From a virus: a DNA stretch of 24,551 bases. Below the pieces are notes generated by a model. It searched no databases. It worked only from the letters and a program-made list of their open reading frames with translations, and was not told the DNA's origin. A program made the position numbers and the translations under genes. Below, in pieces: positions 13,698-22,419 of this stretch (position 1 is its first letter; each line of letters opens with the position of its first letter). The stretch spans positions 1 to 24,551 of the IMG/VR virus record IMGVR_UViG_3300023054_000025. The stretch is one strand, 5' to 3'.

Positions 13698-16600
13698 TTA
13701 TATTGCCCCTCTTTCTACTAAATCAATAACAGCATCTACACTAGCTTGGATTGCATTATTTTGCATCTCAGATAAAGCATGCAAGATTGAAGCCTCAACC
13801 CCTTCGCTCGCTCCTCTTGCATCAATATTAATATTAACATTATTTCCACCTCGAGAGCTTCCTAAATCAGCAGAGACTCCTAACTTTCCTCCTACTTGTG
13901 TTAAAGGTAAAATCCCCTCTGGTCCTGCTTCTCCCATCATGCCACCTGCAAACCTAGTTAAGCCTGTTACAATTCCACCTCTAGCAAACTTCTCTACAGT
14001 TCCATTATTTGAGGAAGTTGTATAACTACCTGCTTCTGGATGGTCTCCTGTAAATATTCCATTATATTTTACATTGATTGTTGTACCGTCCATCTCTTTA
14101 ATTGATTTAGCAGTAGCTTGAACCTTCTCGTTAAGAGTGTCCCAACTTCCCCCGGCATCTTGGATAGCTGCATCCATACCAGCAACTAAATTAATTAAAG
14201 TATCTTCGCTAGCATTTACTAATTGGTCTATTGAGGTAATTCCATTAGTAGCAAGAGTAGACATTAGTCCTTCAATTTCTGAGGCTGTAAACTCTCCACT
14301 AGCTGTAAGTGATTCTCTTAATCCATCAAGTGATGTTATCCCTGCCTCTGCTGCTTCAATTCCGATATTTTGCATCTGGATTAAAGCTTGATAACCCTTT
14401 CCTCCTGTAGCAATTAACTTAGACATTGCTCCAGTATAATTACCTATCCCTGCTAATCCATCTCCAAAAGCCTGATTAGCATCCCTAATCCTACTAGCTA
14501 CTTCTAGCCATGTGATTTCTCCCTGCTTTCCTGCCTCCTTCTGTGCATTAACAAACTCCTCCTGAGTAATGTTAAGCTCTGTAAATAAACCTCTTAGGCT
14601 GTCAATATCGCCCCCTAAGGCATCTTGTAACATGACCCCTAATTGTCCTGACTCTAAATCGTCAATATTTAATTTAGCAGATATTACCTCTCCAGCTCCT
14701 AAGAAAGTATTTGCATTATCTCCGGCACTTGGAAAGAAGTCTCTCTCTGCTATAAAATCAGTAAAGTTATTAAATAAGTTAGGGTCTAAACTATCTTTAA
14801 TTCCTGTACTAAATTCTGATAGTTTTTTTAATATTGGATTTAACTGGTCGGCGGCTGCTTCTCTAGCAATAGTCTCTGGATTTGTAGCACCTCCAAGACC
14901 AAAGGCTTTATTAAGTCCCTTCCCTGCTGCTTCGCCTAACTTAGCTCCTATCTGTGCTCCTACTGGTCCACCAAAAAAGGCACCAATAGCTGCTCCTGCT
15001 CCTGTAGTAATTCCATTAACTGAGTCCTCGGTAGACTTACCAACTTTAGAGAGAGCCTCAAAGCTTGCTATCCCTGCTGATATATAACCTGCATTTGAGT
15101 TAGCTCCTGCAAAGAGTCCTCCCGGGTCTGTGCTTAATGTTCCGGGAGTGAAGTCTCCACTTGGTAATAATGGCCCTTGCATACCCTCTGGTCTTGCTGA
15201 CCCAAACAAAGAGTCCATAGAGAATATTTTTGAAAAACTAAAACCACCATTTGAGTCTGTCCCTGATTTAAAGATGGATTGAGCTATGCTACTTCCTAAA
15301 TCTTGTGGACTTGATAAATCAAAGCCTCCTAAGCCTTCTGTTAAACTTGCTGCTATCTCTGAGGCAAAACCTACAGCAACCTGCTTGAACATATCAGTAA
15401 GATCAAACTTTAATCCTGTAATTCCATTTTCAAAAAAGCTTTGCCAATTCTGGACAGCTTCTTTATGAGCATCTATTAAACTATCTTTACCCTTATCAGC
15501 GCCCTCCTCTAGTCCTTCTTTTGTAGCTTTAGCAATGCCATCTTTAATACCTCCACCACCTGCCCCACCTAAAGCACCTTTCTCAAAATTTACTAACAAC
15601 TTCTCTAATTCTGTTTGTGTTTTTTTAGTTTCCTCTGTTACTACTGCTTGATTATCTGCTCCCTGTGCTATGGAGGCATTTACTCTGTCTGTTGCTACTC
15701 TCCATTTATTAGCATTAACTTCTGCTTGATGTATTTCGTTATTAATTTTATTAACCATCAAACCAATAGAATCAGCTTGAGTTTTACTAAAGATAGCTGT
15801 GGAGGCTTCTTGTAGTTCGTAAAAAGCTAACTTAAGTTTTAATAATGGAACATGAAGAGCTGCTGCTCCTGCCTTAAACTTATCTACTACATAATCCCAA
15901 ATAGCTGTTAAGCCATCAAGAATTTTGCCTAAGTTCATTGCTACTAACGTCACTCCTATTAAGGCTAGTCCCATAGGATTTGAAGCTAAAGCAAGTTTCC
16001 CTAAGGCTATTAAAGCGCTAAAGGCTAATTTAACTTTCCCGATTGCTAAAACTACTGGTCCAGCAATAGCAACTATCCCGGCTAATTGTAAAGTTAAAGT
16101 CCCAACTCCTACTAAGATAGCTTTGAATGCAGCTCCTAAAATCCAATTATCCATTGCCTCGCTGACTTTCTCAACACTATTAAGGACAGCAGTAAAAGTA
16201 TCAATAGCTGTGCTTAAAATAGGGATTAAAAGATTTCCAAAAGCAATCGCTATACTAGTTAGTCTATTTAAGAAAGTATCAAATTTAGATTTAAAAGTAT
16301 CAAGTCTTTTTGCATACTCATCGGATAAAGCAGTGTTAGCCTCAAAAGCTATTGCTTGCCTGTTCATAGCTTCTCTTAATTGGTCTGAGTTCTTAGCTAA
16401 GTTAAGAGTAGAGAGGATTAATCTCTGTTCATGGATTCCCATCTCTCCTAATATTTTAATTAAGCTTCCTCCTCCACCTTCAATATTTTTCATACCCTCG
16501 AAGAGCCTAACAAAAGCTTCCTCTGGACTATTCTGTGCTAATTTTTGAAAAGCTTCTGGAGTTTGTTCTCCTGCTATCCTTGAGTAAGTTGCTAAAGATT

Positions 16601-17321
16601 CTCCTCCCTCATCAACAGCAGTTTTTAAGGCAATAAACATTTTCTGCATTGCTGTACCACCTGCCTCTGCATTAATACCCGTACTTGATAAAGTTGTCCC
16701 TACTGCTGCTATTTGACTTGCTGTAAGTCCAAACATAGTACCAGAGGAAGCCATCCTCTGAGTAAAAGTTACAATCTCTGCTTCTGTAGTTGCAAAGTTA
16801 TTACCTAAGTCTACAATCACTGAGCCAAATCTTTCTACTTCACTATCTGGAAACTTAGTAACTGCTTGGATTCTTGCTATAGATGTTGCTGCTTCCTCTG
16901 CTGATAAATTAGTAGTCTCTCCAAGTTTAATCATAGTCTCAGAAAAAGCTAAGACTCCTTCTTTATTTTGCCCTAACTGTCCTGCTACTTCTGCAACTCT
17001 TGCAATCTCATTAGCTGAGGCGGGCATCCTCTTAGACATATCTAAAATACCTGTCTCTAATCTTTTATAATCTTTTACGCTTCCGTCTACTGTCTTTTTA
17101 ACTCCTGCAAAAGCACTCTCAAAATCTGATGCTAATTTAACTGCTCCGGCTGCTGCTAATCCTAAGGGTAAAGTAAACTTAGTTGATATATCTCTACCGA
17201 TTCGCTCCATCTGGCGCCCTTCCTTAGTTAGAGACCTTTGAGCATCGTTTAGACCTTCCTTAAACTGGTCTACTTTTAATTGTAATGAGACAAATAATGA
17301 TCCAACCTTTCTAATCGCCAT
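13698..17321 (-). CDS. Tail tape measure protein
   Basis: A 1207-aa tape measure, the longest gene here; in siphoviruses its length sets tail length. Residues about 1-45 are a helical start (LFVSLQLKVDQFKEGLNDAQ). Residues about 65-330 form a TP901-type core (FESAFAGVKKTVDGSVKDYK ... GQNKEGVLAF ... GTTLSSTGINAEAGGTAMQK). Residues about 340-470 hold a long hydrophobic region that may be membrane-active during DNA injection. Gly/Ser-rich and helical parts follow. The end has FARGGIVTGLTRFAGGMMGE and AGPEGILPL, a typical tape-measure close. It starts 11 bases inside the frameshifted chaperone gene, with no strong ribosome site, so coupling is likely. Confidence 0.93.
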   Translation of the reverse strand: MAIRKVGSLFVSLQLKVDQFKEGLNDAQRSLTKEGRQMERIGRDISTKFTLPLGLAAAGAVKLASDFESAFAGVKKTVDGSVKDYKRLETGILDMSKRMPASANEIARVAEVAGQLGQNKEGVLAFSETMIKLGETTNLSAEEAATSIARIQAVTKFPDSEVERFGSVIVDLGNNFATTEAEIVTFTQRMASSGTMFGLTASQIAAVGTTLSSTGINAEAGGTAMQKMFIALKTAVDEGGESLATYSRIAGEQTPEAFQKLAQNSPEEAFVRLFEGMKNIEGGGGSLIKILGEMGIHEQRLILSTLNLAKNSDQLREAMNRQAIAFEANTALSDEYAKRLDTFKSKFDTFLNRLTSIAIAFGNLLIPILSTAIDTFTAVLNSVEKVSEAMDNWILGAAFKAILVGVGTLTLQLAGIVAIAGPVVLAIGKVKLAFSALIALGKLALASNPMGLALIGVTLVAMNLGKILDGLTAIWDYVVDKFKAGAAALHVPLLKLKLAFYELQEASTAIFSKTQADSIGLMVNKINNEIHQAEVNANKWRVATDRVNASIAQGADNQAVVTEETKKTQTELEKLLVNFEKGALGGAGGGGIKDGIAKATKEGLEEGADKGKDSLIDAHKEAVQNWQSFFENGITGLKFDLTDMFKQVAVGFASEIAASLTEGLGGFDLSSPQDLGSSIAQSIFKSGTDSNGGFSFSKIFSMDSLFGSARPEGMQGPLLPSGDFTPGTLSTDPGGLFAGANSNAGYISAGIASFEALSKVGKSTEDSVNGITTGAGAAIGAFFGGPVGAQIGAKLGEAAGKGLNKAFGLGGATNPETIAREAAADQLNPILKKLSEFSTGIKDSLDPNLFNNFTDFIAERDFFPSAGDNANTFLGAGEVISAKLNIDDLESGQLGVMLQDALGGDIDSLRGLFTELNITQEEFVNAQKEAGKQGEITWLEVASRIRDANQAFGDGLAGIGNYTGAMSKLIATGGKGYQALIQMQNIGIEAAEAGITSLDGLRESLTASGEFTASEIEGLMSTLATNGITSIDQLVNASEDTLINLVAGMDAAIQDAGGSWDTLNEKVQATAKSIKEMDGTTINVKYNGIFTGDHPEAGSYTTSSNNGTVEKFARGGIVTGLTRFAGGMMGEAGPEGILPLTQVGGKLGVSADLGSSRGGNNVNINIDARGASEGVEASILHALSEMQNNAIQASVDAVIDLVERGAI

Positions 17322-18029
17322 TGATTTTTTCTTTTGTTTTAATAACTACGCCCTCTTGAGTTATCTTTAAATTATTATTGTAGGCTTTTACATTTGCTAA
17401 GATTCTACTACCTTCACTTACTGCTTCTTGTTTTTCAGATTTAAAGAAGTCCAGAGGATTCATATCCCTTTTATTCTTTTTACCCTTAAAGGCATTATAC
17501 AACAGAGAAGGCACTAGCCCAAACCTATAATTTTCATTATCTGTTTTAACTTCGTGTCTTTCTGTTATAGCTTGAAATTGTGCAGGAGTTAATGACCAAA
17601 AAAAATCAGAAGTAAGCCTGTAGTCATAAATGGCGATTGACCAGTAGAGGAGAAAGTCTAAGTCGTAGTCTGATTCTACTTTTGAGACTTGGAAGCTATC
17701 TTTTTTTTTGATTTTCTTTCTTGAGCCTGACTTCTAAGAGCTGCTCTTGTTACAGCTTCTCCAAACTCGTTAAGTTCGTCTGAGTCCATATTATCGATAA
17801 TCTCATCAACTTGAATATCAGTTATAGTAGGTCGCTTTTCAATTAGGAGAGTCCAAAGGATTGCATGTATTTGAGATGGACCCATATCTGCGAGAAAGGT
17901 CGGAGAGAAGGGATTTAACTTGCTTAACCTATGAAGTCTCCTGAGAAACCCAAAGGAGAAAGTTAAATTATATTCCTTCCCTTCGACCTTAATTTTATTT
18001 ATTGGTAATGCCTTATCTTCGTTGCTCAT
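17311..18029 (-). CDS. Tail assembly chaperone, -1 frameshift fusion product (G-T type)
   Basis: If ribosomes slip back one base at the A-run at 17701-17709, translation from ATG 18029 continues in the -1 frame (DSFQVSKVESDYDLDFLLYW ...) to the stop at 17311. The product has about 110 + 129 = 239 aa. The frame is open without interruption from 17700 to 17311, which explains the apparent gap 17515-17675. The added part has the T-like signature FFWSLTPAQFQAITER near its start. By analogy with lambda gpG/gpGT, the short and fused proteins in a fixed ratio coat and fold the tape measure before tail-tube polymerisation. The tape measure gene starts inside its end, the expected order. Confidence 0.85.
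17676..18029 (-). CDS. Tail assembly chaperone, short product (G type)
   Basis: The zero-frame product is 117 aa: a small beta start (INKIKVEGKEYNLTFSFGFL), then helices through SPTFLADMGPSQIHAILWTL and a basic tail (ERKSKKKIASKSQK). The region QAQERKSKKK is coded by the A-rich slip site, so the short protein ends eight codons past it. It is placed between tail tube and tape measure as in lambda-like phages. It would be the abundant form. Sequence similarity of this half is weak in general, so the call rests on position, size and the slippery site. Confidence 0.82.
   Translation of the reverse strand: MSNEDKALPINKIKVEGKEYNLTFSFGFLRRLHRLSKLNPFSPTFLADMGPSQIHAILWTLLIEKRPTITDIQVDEIIDNMDSDELNEFGEAVTRAALRSQAQERKSKKKIASKSQK
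17700..17710 (-). promoter_or_regulatory. Slippery sequence for -1 programmed ribosomal frameshift
   Basis: On the minus strand TC-AAAAAAAAA-G (nine A) is read in zero frame as TCA AAA AAA AAG ATA. It contains A AAA AAG, the classic -1 slip heptamer. Both frames around it are open and code for the two halves of the chaperone. I did not identify a clear downstream stem or pseudoknot, and no certain upstream Shine-Dalgarno stimulator. Confidence 0.85.
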
Positions 18030-18041
18030 ATCAAAGTGATA

Positions 18042-18470
18042 TTAGCTTGAAGTTATTGCTCCGTCAACCATTATAGTTACTGGTCTAATAACAGCATCAT
18101 CAATATTAGCTCCGTTACCAATACTTGTAATATAAGCAGCAAAAGCTAACTCTTCATCTCCAGCATCTTTAAGAACCATTTGAAAGTTTCTTAGAGTTCT
18201 GGCTTGATGGTCTGTCCACAGTTGAGCATGGAAAGTATTAGTACTATCCCAAATAACATCAAAAGAGATTTCTCCACCACTAATAAAGCTAGGGATTACC
18301 TCTCGATAATTTCCTGCTGAGCTATGGTTAGTGACATCAATAGTCTCAAAAGAAGATTCTGGACCAGAGAAGTTACGACAGCCTTCAATCTCATTAAAGA
18401 CCTCCGGACCTACAGCACCATCTCCAATTTTTAATTTTGTGCCTAAGGCACTTTTAGGAGTAATAGACAT
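18042..18470 (-). CDS. Major tail tube protein
   Basis: A 142-aa protein that polymerises into the tail tube. It follows the tail-tube family plan: LGTKLKIGDGAVGPEVFNEI near the start, FETIDVTNHSSAGNYREVIP, then GGEISFDVIWDSTN and FQMVLKDAGDEELAFAAYIT, ending PVTIMVDGAITSS. AAAGGAAAAAC lies in front of the ATG, one of the stronger ribosome sites of the cluster, as expected for an abundant protein. It sits between tail terminator and chaperone. Confidence 0.87.
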   Translation of the reverse strand: MSITPKSALGTKLKIGDGAVGPEVFNEIEGCRNFSGPESSFETIDVTNHSSAGNYREVIPSFISGGEISFDVIWDSTNTFHAQLWTDHQARTLRNFQMVLKDAGDEELAFAAYITSIGNGANIDDAVIRPVTIMVDGAITSS

Positions 18471-18487
18471 TTTGTTTTTCCTTTAAA

Positions 18488-18877
18488 TTACGACTTCGTA
18501 AACCTTACAATAACATCTACTATTACTCTGTAGAATTGAGTTGTAGGCTCAAAGTCGTCTATTTCATCTTCAACAGTAATTTGATGGACATCGGTCGTAT
18601 CAACAATACCGCTATAATTATTTAGCGCTGACTTTACCTTTTTAGTTAAAGATTTAGCCTCGCTATATTTGCCACTAAAAATATTTATCTGCATCCTAGT
18701 ATTACCGTAATTGGTAACTCCTGCAATGTCCTTAAAGGAAGGGTCGCTAACCTGTTGGTAAACTATAGCAGGTAAACTAGCACCTTGAGGTAAGATAACT
18801 GGAAAGATTCTAGTAGTAACTGCTGATACTTCTGAATCATTTTTTAAGATTGAATAAATTACTTTTTCAGCGCTCAT
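18488..18877 (-). CDS. Tail terminator / tail completion protein (DUF3168-like)
   Basis: A 129-aa protein of the gp17-like DUF3168 type: EKVIYSILKNDSEVSAVTTR, LPQGASLPAIVYQQVS, then TRMQINIFSGKYSEAKSLTK and a strand-rich end, TQFYRVIVDVIVRF. Members cap the tail tube and join it to the head. Its ATG overlaps the stop of the gp10-like gene (ATGA). Confidence 0.82.
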   Translation of the reverse strand: MSAEKVIYSILKNDSEVSAVTTRIFPVILPQGASLPAIVYQQVSDPSFKDIAGVTNYGNTRMQINIFSGKYSEAKSLTKKVKSALNNYSGIVDTTDVHQITVEDEIDDFEPTTQFYRVIVDVIVRFTKS

Positions 18878-19269
18878 AATAGTTTTTTAATTTCTGACCC
18901 CATCATATCTAATGCTCTATCACTCTGAGTATCAAAAGCAGGTCTTAAAAAAGGCTTAGCAGGAACCATACCAACTACCTTTTTACCTCTAACAACTTTA
19001 TGACCATACTCCACCATGTGACCATAATATTTATCAACAGCTATTACACTCTCAAAAGTATTAACATCGTACAAGCCTGTTCTTATCTTAATACTATCTG
19101 ATAAGTTTCCTGTCATACCTACAGGGACTTTACTTACAGCAGCATCTCTAATCGGCTCAGCACCTTTCTTAACTGCTCTAGTAGCTATAAGAGTCTGTAC
19201 TCTTGCTCCTATCTCGTTAAACTTTCTATTGATTTCCTCTATATTTTCAAACTTAATGCTGAACGTCAT
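18874..19269 (-). CDS. HK97 gp10-like head-tail/tail completion protein
   Basis: A 131-aa neck protein of the HK97 gp10-like family. Diagnostic parts are AVKKGAEPIRDAAVSKVPVG, then MTGNLSDSIKIRTG, YYGHMVEYGHKVVRG and the near-invariant PAKPFLRPAFD, followed by a terminal helix. It overlaps the head-closure gene by 17 bases, and its product is expected at the head-tail junction or as a tail-assembly factor. Confidence 0.87.
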   Translation of the reverse strand: MTFSIKFENIEEINRKFNEIGARVQTLIATRAVKKGAEPIRDAAVSKVPVGMTGNLSDSIKIRTGLYDVNTFESVIAVDKYYGHMVEYGHKVVRGKKVVGMVPAKPFLRPAFDTQSDRALDMMGSEIKKLL

Positions 19270-19624
19270 TTGAGTTTATATCCCCATTTATGGCTAAACA
19301 CTCTAACTCCATAAATTGCTTCCTCCCTACTTCTCGGACTGAAACAATATTATAAGCGTTACTTCCATATTGTACTCGATATTTTGTATTAAGGTTAGGT
19401 ATGTATCTAATATTATAAATTACTCTCTCCTCTATTGTCTGGAGACTGACATCTCTACCACCATCAGAGACTGCATAGGATTTATCTAAAGCCTTCTTTC
19501 TGACTTCCTGTGCTCTAACAACTGTAAAGGGAATATAGTCAAAAGTTTGCTCTCCATTATCTGGATTAGTAGTTATTGACCTCTGGAGTATAGAGATTTT
19601 CTTATCAAAGTTTCCTAGTCTCAT
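19253..19624 (-). CDS. Head closure (head-tail joining) protein
   Basis: A 123-aa protein of the phage head-tail joining family (SPP1 gp16-like). It opens GNFDKKISILQRSITTNPDN-GEQ, the family's start, continues with ERVIYNIRYIPNLNTKYRVQ and ends with YNIVSVREVGRKQFMELECL. It stops DNA leakage after packaging. The ATG overlaps the connector gene stop (ATGA). Confidence 0.85.
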   Translation of the reverse strand: MRLGNFDKKISILQRSITTNPDNGEQTFDYIPFTVVRAQEVRKKALDKSYAVSDGGRDVSLQTIEERVIYNIRYIPNLNTKYRVQYGSNAYNIVSVREVGRKQFMELECLAINGDINSNDVQH

Positions 19625-20220
19625 GCTATTGAATTTTTCCTAATTGACTCAATCATTATGTTCATTGCAATAGGCAACTCATGGAGCTGAACAGGCGCCA
19701 CTAAGTCTCTATTGTCATATAAATGACTTACTAAGCAAAGGATAACTGATTTAATCTCTGAGGGTACACTTTCTGCATCTGGATAGCCTGTATTATAAAT
19801 AACCTCAATAGCCTTAACATCATCAAAGATAGCCGGGAAGCTAGCGTTAGACTTCCAATAAATGTAAGGACTAAAGCTTGTCTCATTTAAGCCATAATTT
19901 GAGCTGTTTAAGGCTGTGTAATTCTCCCCATCACTACTAGGTAAATACTTAATGGAAGTTACTGACAGGACTGAATTAAGAGCTTGGAATGGAGGATAAG
20001 GGAGATATATCTTATCTGGATAGTCTCTTAAGTATAAGACTCTAGTTTTTTGGATTATTGACTGCCATCCTAAGACTTCTAATGTGTGAGTAGCTGCTTT
20101 AATATGTAGAGTAAGGAGGTCGTCCTCATCTAAATTCTCTCCCTCTACATGGATAAAGCCTTTAACTTCCTCTAAGCTAACAGGTAAAAAATTTAATTCA
20201 CTAGTAGTCTTAATATTCAT
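19621..20220 (-). CDS. Head-tail connector protein (gp6-like / phiE125 gp8 type)
   Basis: A 199-aa protein that forms the ring under the portal. It shows the connector pattern LPVSLEEVKGFIHVEGENLD-EDDLL at the start (helix that contacts the portal), a LYLRDYPDKIYLPYPPFQAL strand region, and the helical end SEIKSVILCLVSHLYDNRDL. Length is typical of the longer phiE125-type members. It starts just after the small protein at 20223-20426 without a clear ribosome site. Confidence 0.83.
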   Translation of the reverse strand: MNIKTTSELNFLPVSLEEVKGFIHVEGENLDEDDLLTLHIKAATHTLEVLGWQSIIQKTRVLYLRDYPDKIYLPYPPFQALNSVLSVTSIKYLPSSDGENYTALNSSNYGLNETSFSPYIYWKSNASFPAIFDDVKAIEVIYNTGYPDAESVPSEIKSVILCLVSHLYDNRDLVAPVQLHELPIAMNIMIESIRKNSIA

Positions 20221-20222
20221 AT

Positions 20223-20426
20223 TTATTTTTTAGTAGCAGTCTCAATTTTCTTAGATGATGATGATAATGCTGTCTCTTTCTCTGACTTATTAGCTTTGAC
20301 TTGTACTATCTCAGCCATACCACCACCAATTAAGGCTTTTGCTAACTTGTCCTCAACTTCTACTAACTCTCCTCCCTGACCACTACAACCAAGACAGGCA
20401 ACAGTTTTTATTAATTTAATAATCAT
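20223..20426 (-). CDS. Small head-module protein (67 aa), unknown
   Basis: A 67-aa protein between capsid and connector. The first about 45 residues (IKLIKTVACLGCSGQGGELV, then DKLAKALIGGGMAEIV) resemble a common small phage protein with a 'G..GE.v.v.d.lA..Li..G.A..v' pattern encoded at this place; its function is not known. It carries CLGC, a CxxC pair, which could bind metal. The tail is Lys/Ser-rich and probably disordered. Confidence 0.6.
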   Translation of the reverse strand: MIIKLIKTVACLGCSGQGGELVEVEDKLAKALIGGGMAEIVQVKANKSEKETALSSSSKKIETATKK

Positions 20427-20454
20427 AATTTTCTCATTTAAAAACTAAAAGGCA

Positions 20455-20480
20455 TGTTAACGAAATTGACCTCGTTAACA
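20455..20480 (-). terminator. Hairpin after the capsid gene; weak terminator, processing site or operator
   Basis: A perfect 9-bp dyad (TGTTAACGA ... TCGTTAACA) with an 8-base centre begins 18 bases after the capsid stop on the minus strand, followed by TGCCTTTTAGTTTTT. The stem is AT-rich, so termination would be partial, leaving capsid mRNA in excess over downstream genes. Alternatively the dyad is an operator. Confidence 0.4.
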
Positions 20481-20498
20481 CACCTTAAACACCTATTA

Positions 20499-21737
20499 TT
20501 AAGCTGCTTGAATACCTCTAGAAAAATACTGAGAGTTAGCAGGTTTACCAGTAGCTTCCATAGTAGCTAATAGTCCTACTTGCTTAGTTAAAGCAAACAA
20601 CTCATCCAGTCTTTGCACACTAAAATCCTTTCGGACTGTAATGTAATACTCCTTAGGGTCTCCAAAAAGCATTGTATACTGACTAGCAGCAATAGTACTA
20701 GGAGCAAACTCAGACTCTAGCAAAGGTCTATCCTCAAGGGTAGCTCTTTCGCCATTAAAGCCCGGCTGATAGATATAATCTCCACCAGTGTTTTTTAATT
20801 TCTTAAGCGCCTTTCTTATCAATCGGTGCATTAAGAAACTACTGTTAGCTCTAATCCCTGCAGGTAAAGACATATACAAGTCGATAATATCATCTCCTGT
20901 AATTGCTGTTGCTCCTGCAAAAGCTACGTCCCTACTAGTAGGAATACAATCAGCATGAGAAGTATTAAATACTCCTACTGCTTTGTTAGCTGTTCCGTTA
21001 CCAGTCATTAAGTCTTTCTCAAACTTCTGGTTAAACTTCTCAGCTAATCTTTTGCTAATCCAGTTCTCAAGGTCAACAGCAGACTCAGTAAGCAAAGATT
21101 TTGAAGTCTTTACTAGTAAATCATAATAAGCTGGAGTTAACACCAAGTTACTAAATGCAAGACTTGCCTCTACTGTTGCTGAGCCAATCTCAGTACCATT
21201 TGCAGCATCGTCCATCTCAACATCTTCCTTAGGAAACTCTAAAGACTTAGTCCCTGTTACATAAAATACCTCAGCAGCATTTAAGAACGGAGTTGAGTGT
21301 TGAATTTTCTCAATCAATTTAGCTACAAAAGTCTCAGGGACAGTATGACCACCCTCAGTATCAGTACCTAAAGAAAGAGCACGAACCTCTGAATTATTAA
21401 GCTTACCGCCTGCCATCTTTTTATAGAAAGCACTACGATACTCATCAGTACTAGAATAAGCTTGAACAGTCTCAATCTTTCCTGATACATTTCTTTTTTC
21501 AGCTGTCTCTACTTCAACTCTTTCGTTGATTTCAACATCAGCAGTAGAGCGCTCATCAAGAGTAATACTTCTCTCAATTCTTGCATCTAAAGCGTCAAAA
21601 TCTTTCTCCATACCAGAGTACTTAGTACCTTCGTCAACCGAAAAGTCTCTGTCCTCTTTCTCAATAGAATCTACAAGGCCACGCATATCAGCTAAAAGCT
21701 TAGCTCTACGCTCCTGTAGGGATTTAATATTTTCCAT
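20499..21737 (-). CDS. Major capsid protein (HK97 gp5 fold)
   Basis: I start at ATG 21737 (MENIKSLQERRAKLLADMRG), 412 aa, because TAAGGAAAATAAA precedes it; an in-frame ATG at 21803 would overlap the protease and add 22 residues. Residues about 1-95 are a charged coiled-coil delta domain, expected to act as internal scaffold and be removed by the adjacent protease. The fold core follows: GGHTVPETFVAKLIEKI, TPFLNAAEVFYVTG, LVKTSKSLLTESAVDLENWI, KFEKDLMTGNGTANKAVGV, and late GDPKEYYITVRKDFSVQRLD. It is the main shell protein. Confidence 0.93.
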   Translation of the reverse strand: MENIKSLQERRAKLLADMRGLVDSIEKEDRDFSVDEGTKYSGMEKDFDALDARIERSITLDERSTADVEINERVEVETAEKRNVSGKIETVQAYSSTDEYRSAFYKKMAGGKLNNSEVRALSLGTDTEGGHTVPETFVAKLIEKIQHSTPFLNAAEVFYVTGTKSLEFPKEDVEMDDAANGTEIGSATVEASLAFSNLVLTPAYYDLLVKTSKSLLTESAVDLENWISKRLAEKFNQKFEKDLMTGNGTANKAVGVFNTSHADCIPTSRDVAFAGATAITGDDIIDLYMSLPAGIRANSSFLMHRLIRKALKKLKNTGGDYIYQPGFNGERATLEDRPLLESEFAPSTIAASQYTMLFGDPKEYYITVRKDFSVQRLDELFALTKQVGLLATMEATGKPANSQYFSRGIQAA

Positions 21738-21780
21738 TTTATTTTCCTTAAATTTTTTAAGTTTAAATCGACTACTATTT

Positions 21781-22419
21781 TTAATGCCTTCGGGCTTTAT
21801 CAAGTAAATCTAATTTCACTCTAAGAATTTTCGGAAAGCCTTTTTTTAGTGGCTGACTTTCTTTTGATTCCTTAAATGCTTCTTGAGCATTCCTAAGTGA
21901 GATTTCTGTGTCTTCAAATGCAGGATAAGTAACAACTGATACATCAAACAAATCTACATCTGAAATTGTTCTTAAAGGGACTTCCTGTTTATAGTCCCAC
22001 TCCTCTTGTCTAACGATAAAGCCAATTGACATCTGACTAATATCGCCTCTTTTAATTGACTCTCTAATATCTTTGGCTAAAGTAGTATCTGGTAATTGAA
22101 TCTCTACAGCTAAACCTTTCTCATCCTCTCGGAGACTTAAAGTTTTTGCTTTTGTCCTTCCTAAAATCTTGCTTGGCTCATGGTCTACTAATGCTCTAAC
22201 ATCTTGAGACTCATTAATAGCTCTGGAGAAAGCACCTTTTTGTATCTTCTCCCTAAAATATCCTCCTATTTCAGCCTCTATGCCAAAAACAGAAGCATAG
22301 CCTATTAAGATATTAGACTCAGCCTGAAACTCATCTCCTGCCTCTGCTCTCATCTCTATGGTACCAGTAAGAAACCTCTTAGCTATTTCTGTCTTATTCT
22401 CTTGCTTTTTGGTCTTCAT
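21781..22419 (-). CDS. Prohead maturation protease (HK97 gp4 type, S78)
   Basis: A 212-aa serine protease that removes the capsid delta domain during head maturation. Family marks are GYASVFG near 40-46, YFREKIQKGAFSRAI, catalytic His80 in ALVDHEPSKILGRT and catalytic Ser131 in ISQMSIGF, with LFDVSVVTYPAFEDT near the end. It starts 26 bases inside the portal gene and ends before the chosen capsid start, the standard portal-protease-capsid order. Confidence 0.93.
   Translation of the reverse strand: MKTKKQENKTEIAKRFLTGTIEMRAEAGDEFQAESNILIGYASVFGIEAEIGGYFREKIQKGAFSRAINESQDVRALVDHEPSKILGRTKAKTLSLREDEKGLAVEIQLPDTTLAKDIRESIKRGDISQMSIGFIVRQEEWDYKQEVPLRTISDVDLFDVSVVTYPAFEDTEISLRNAQEAFKESKESQPLKKGFPKILRVKLDLLDKARRH

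Noticed and set aside
13800-17320. Several plus-strand open frames of 60-207 codons opposite the tape measure (for example 15925-16548 and 14569-15087)
   Set aside because: They are antisense shadows of a long, Ala/Lys-rich coding frame; they lack ribosome sites and have low-complexity Pro/Ala/Ser/Lys composition typical of reverse-frame translation.
17311-17514. Independent 67-aa gene starting at GTG 17514
   Set aside because: The frame is open much further upstream to the slip site, and the upstream part encodes the T-like chaperone signature, so it is the 3' half of the frameshifted gene.
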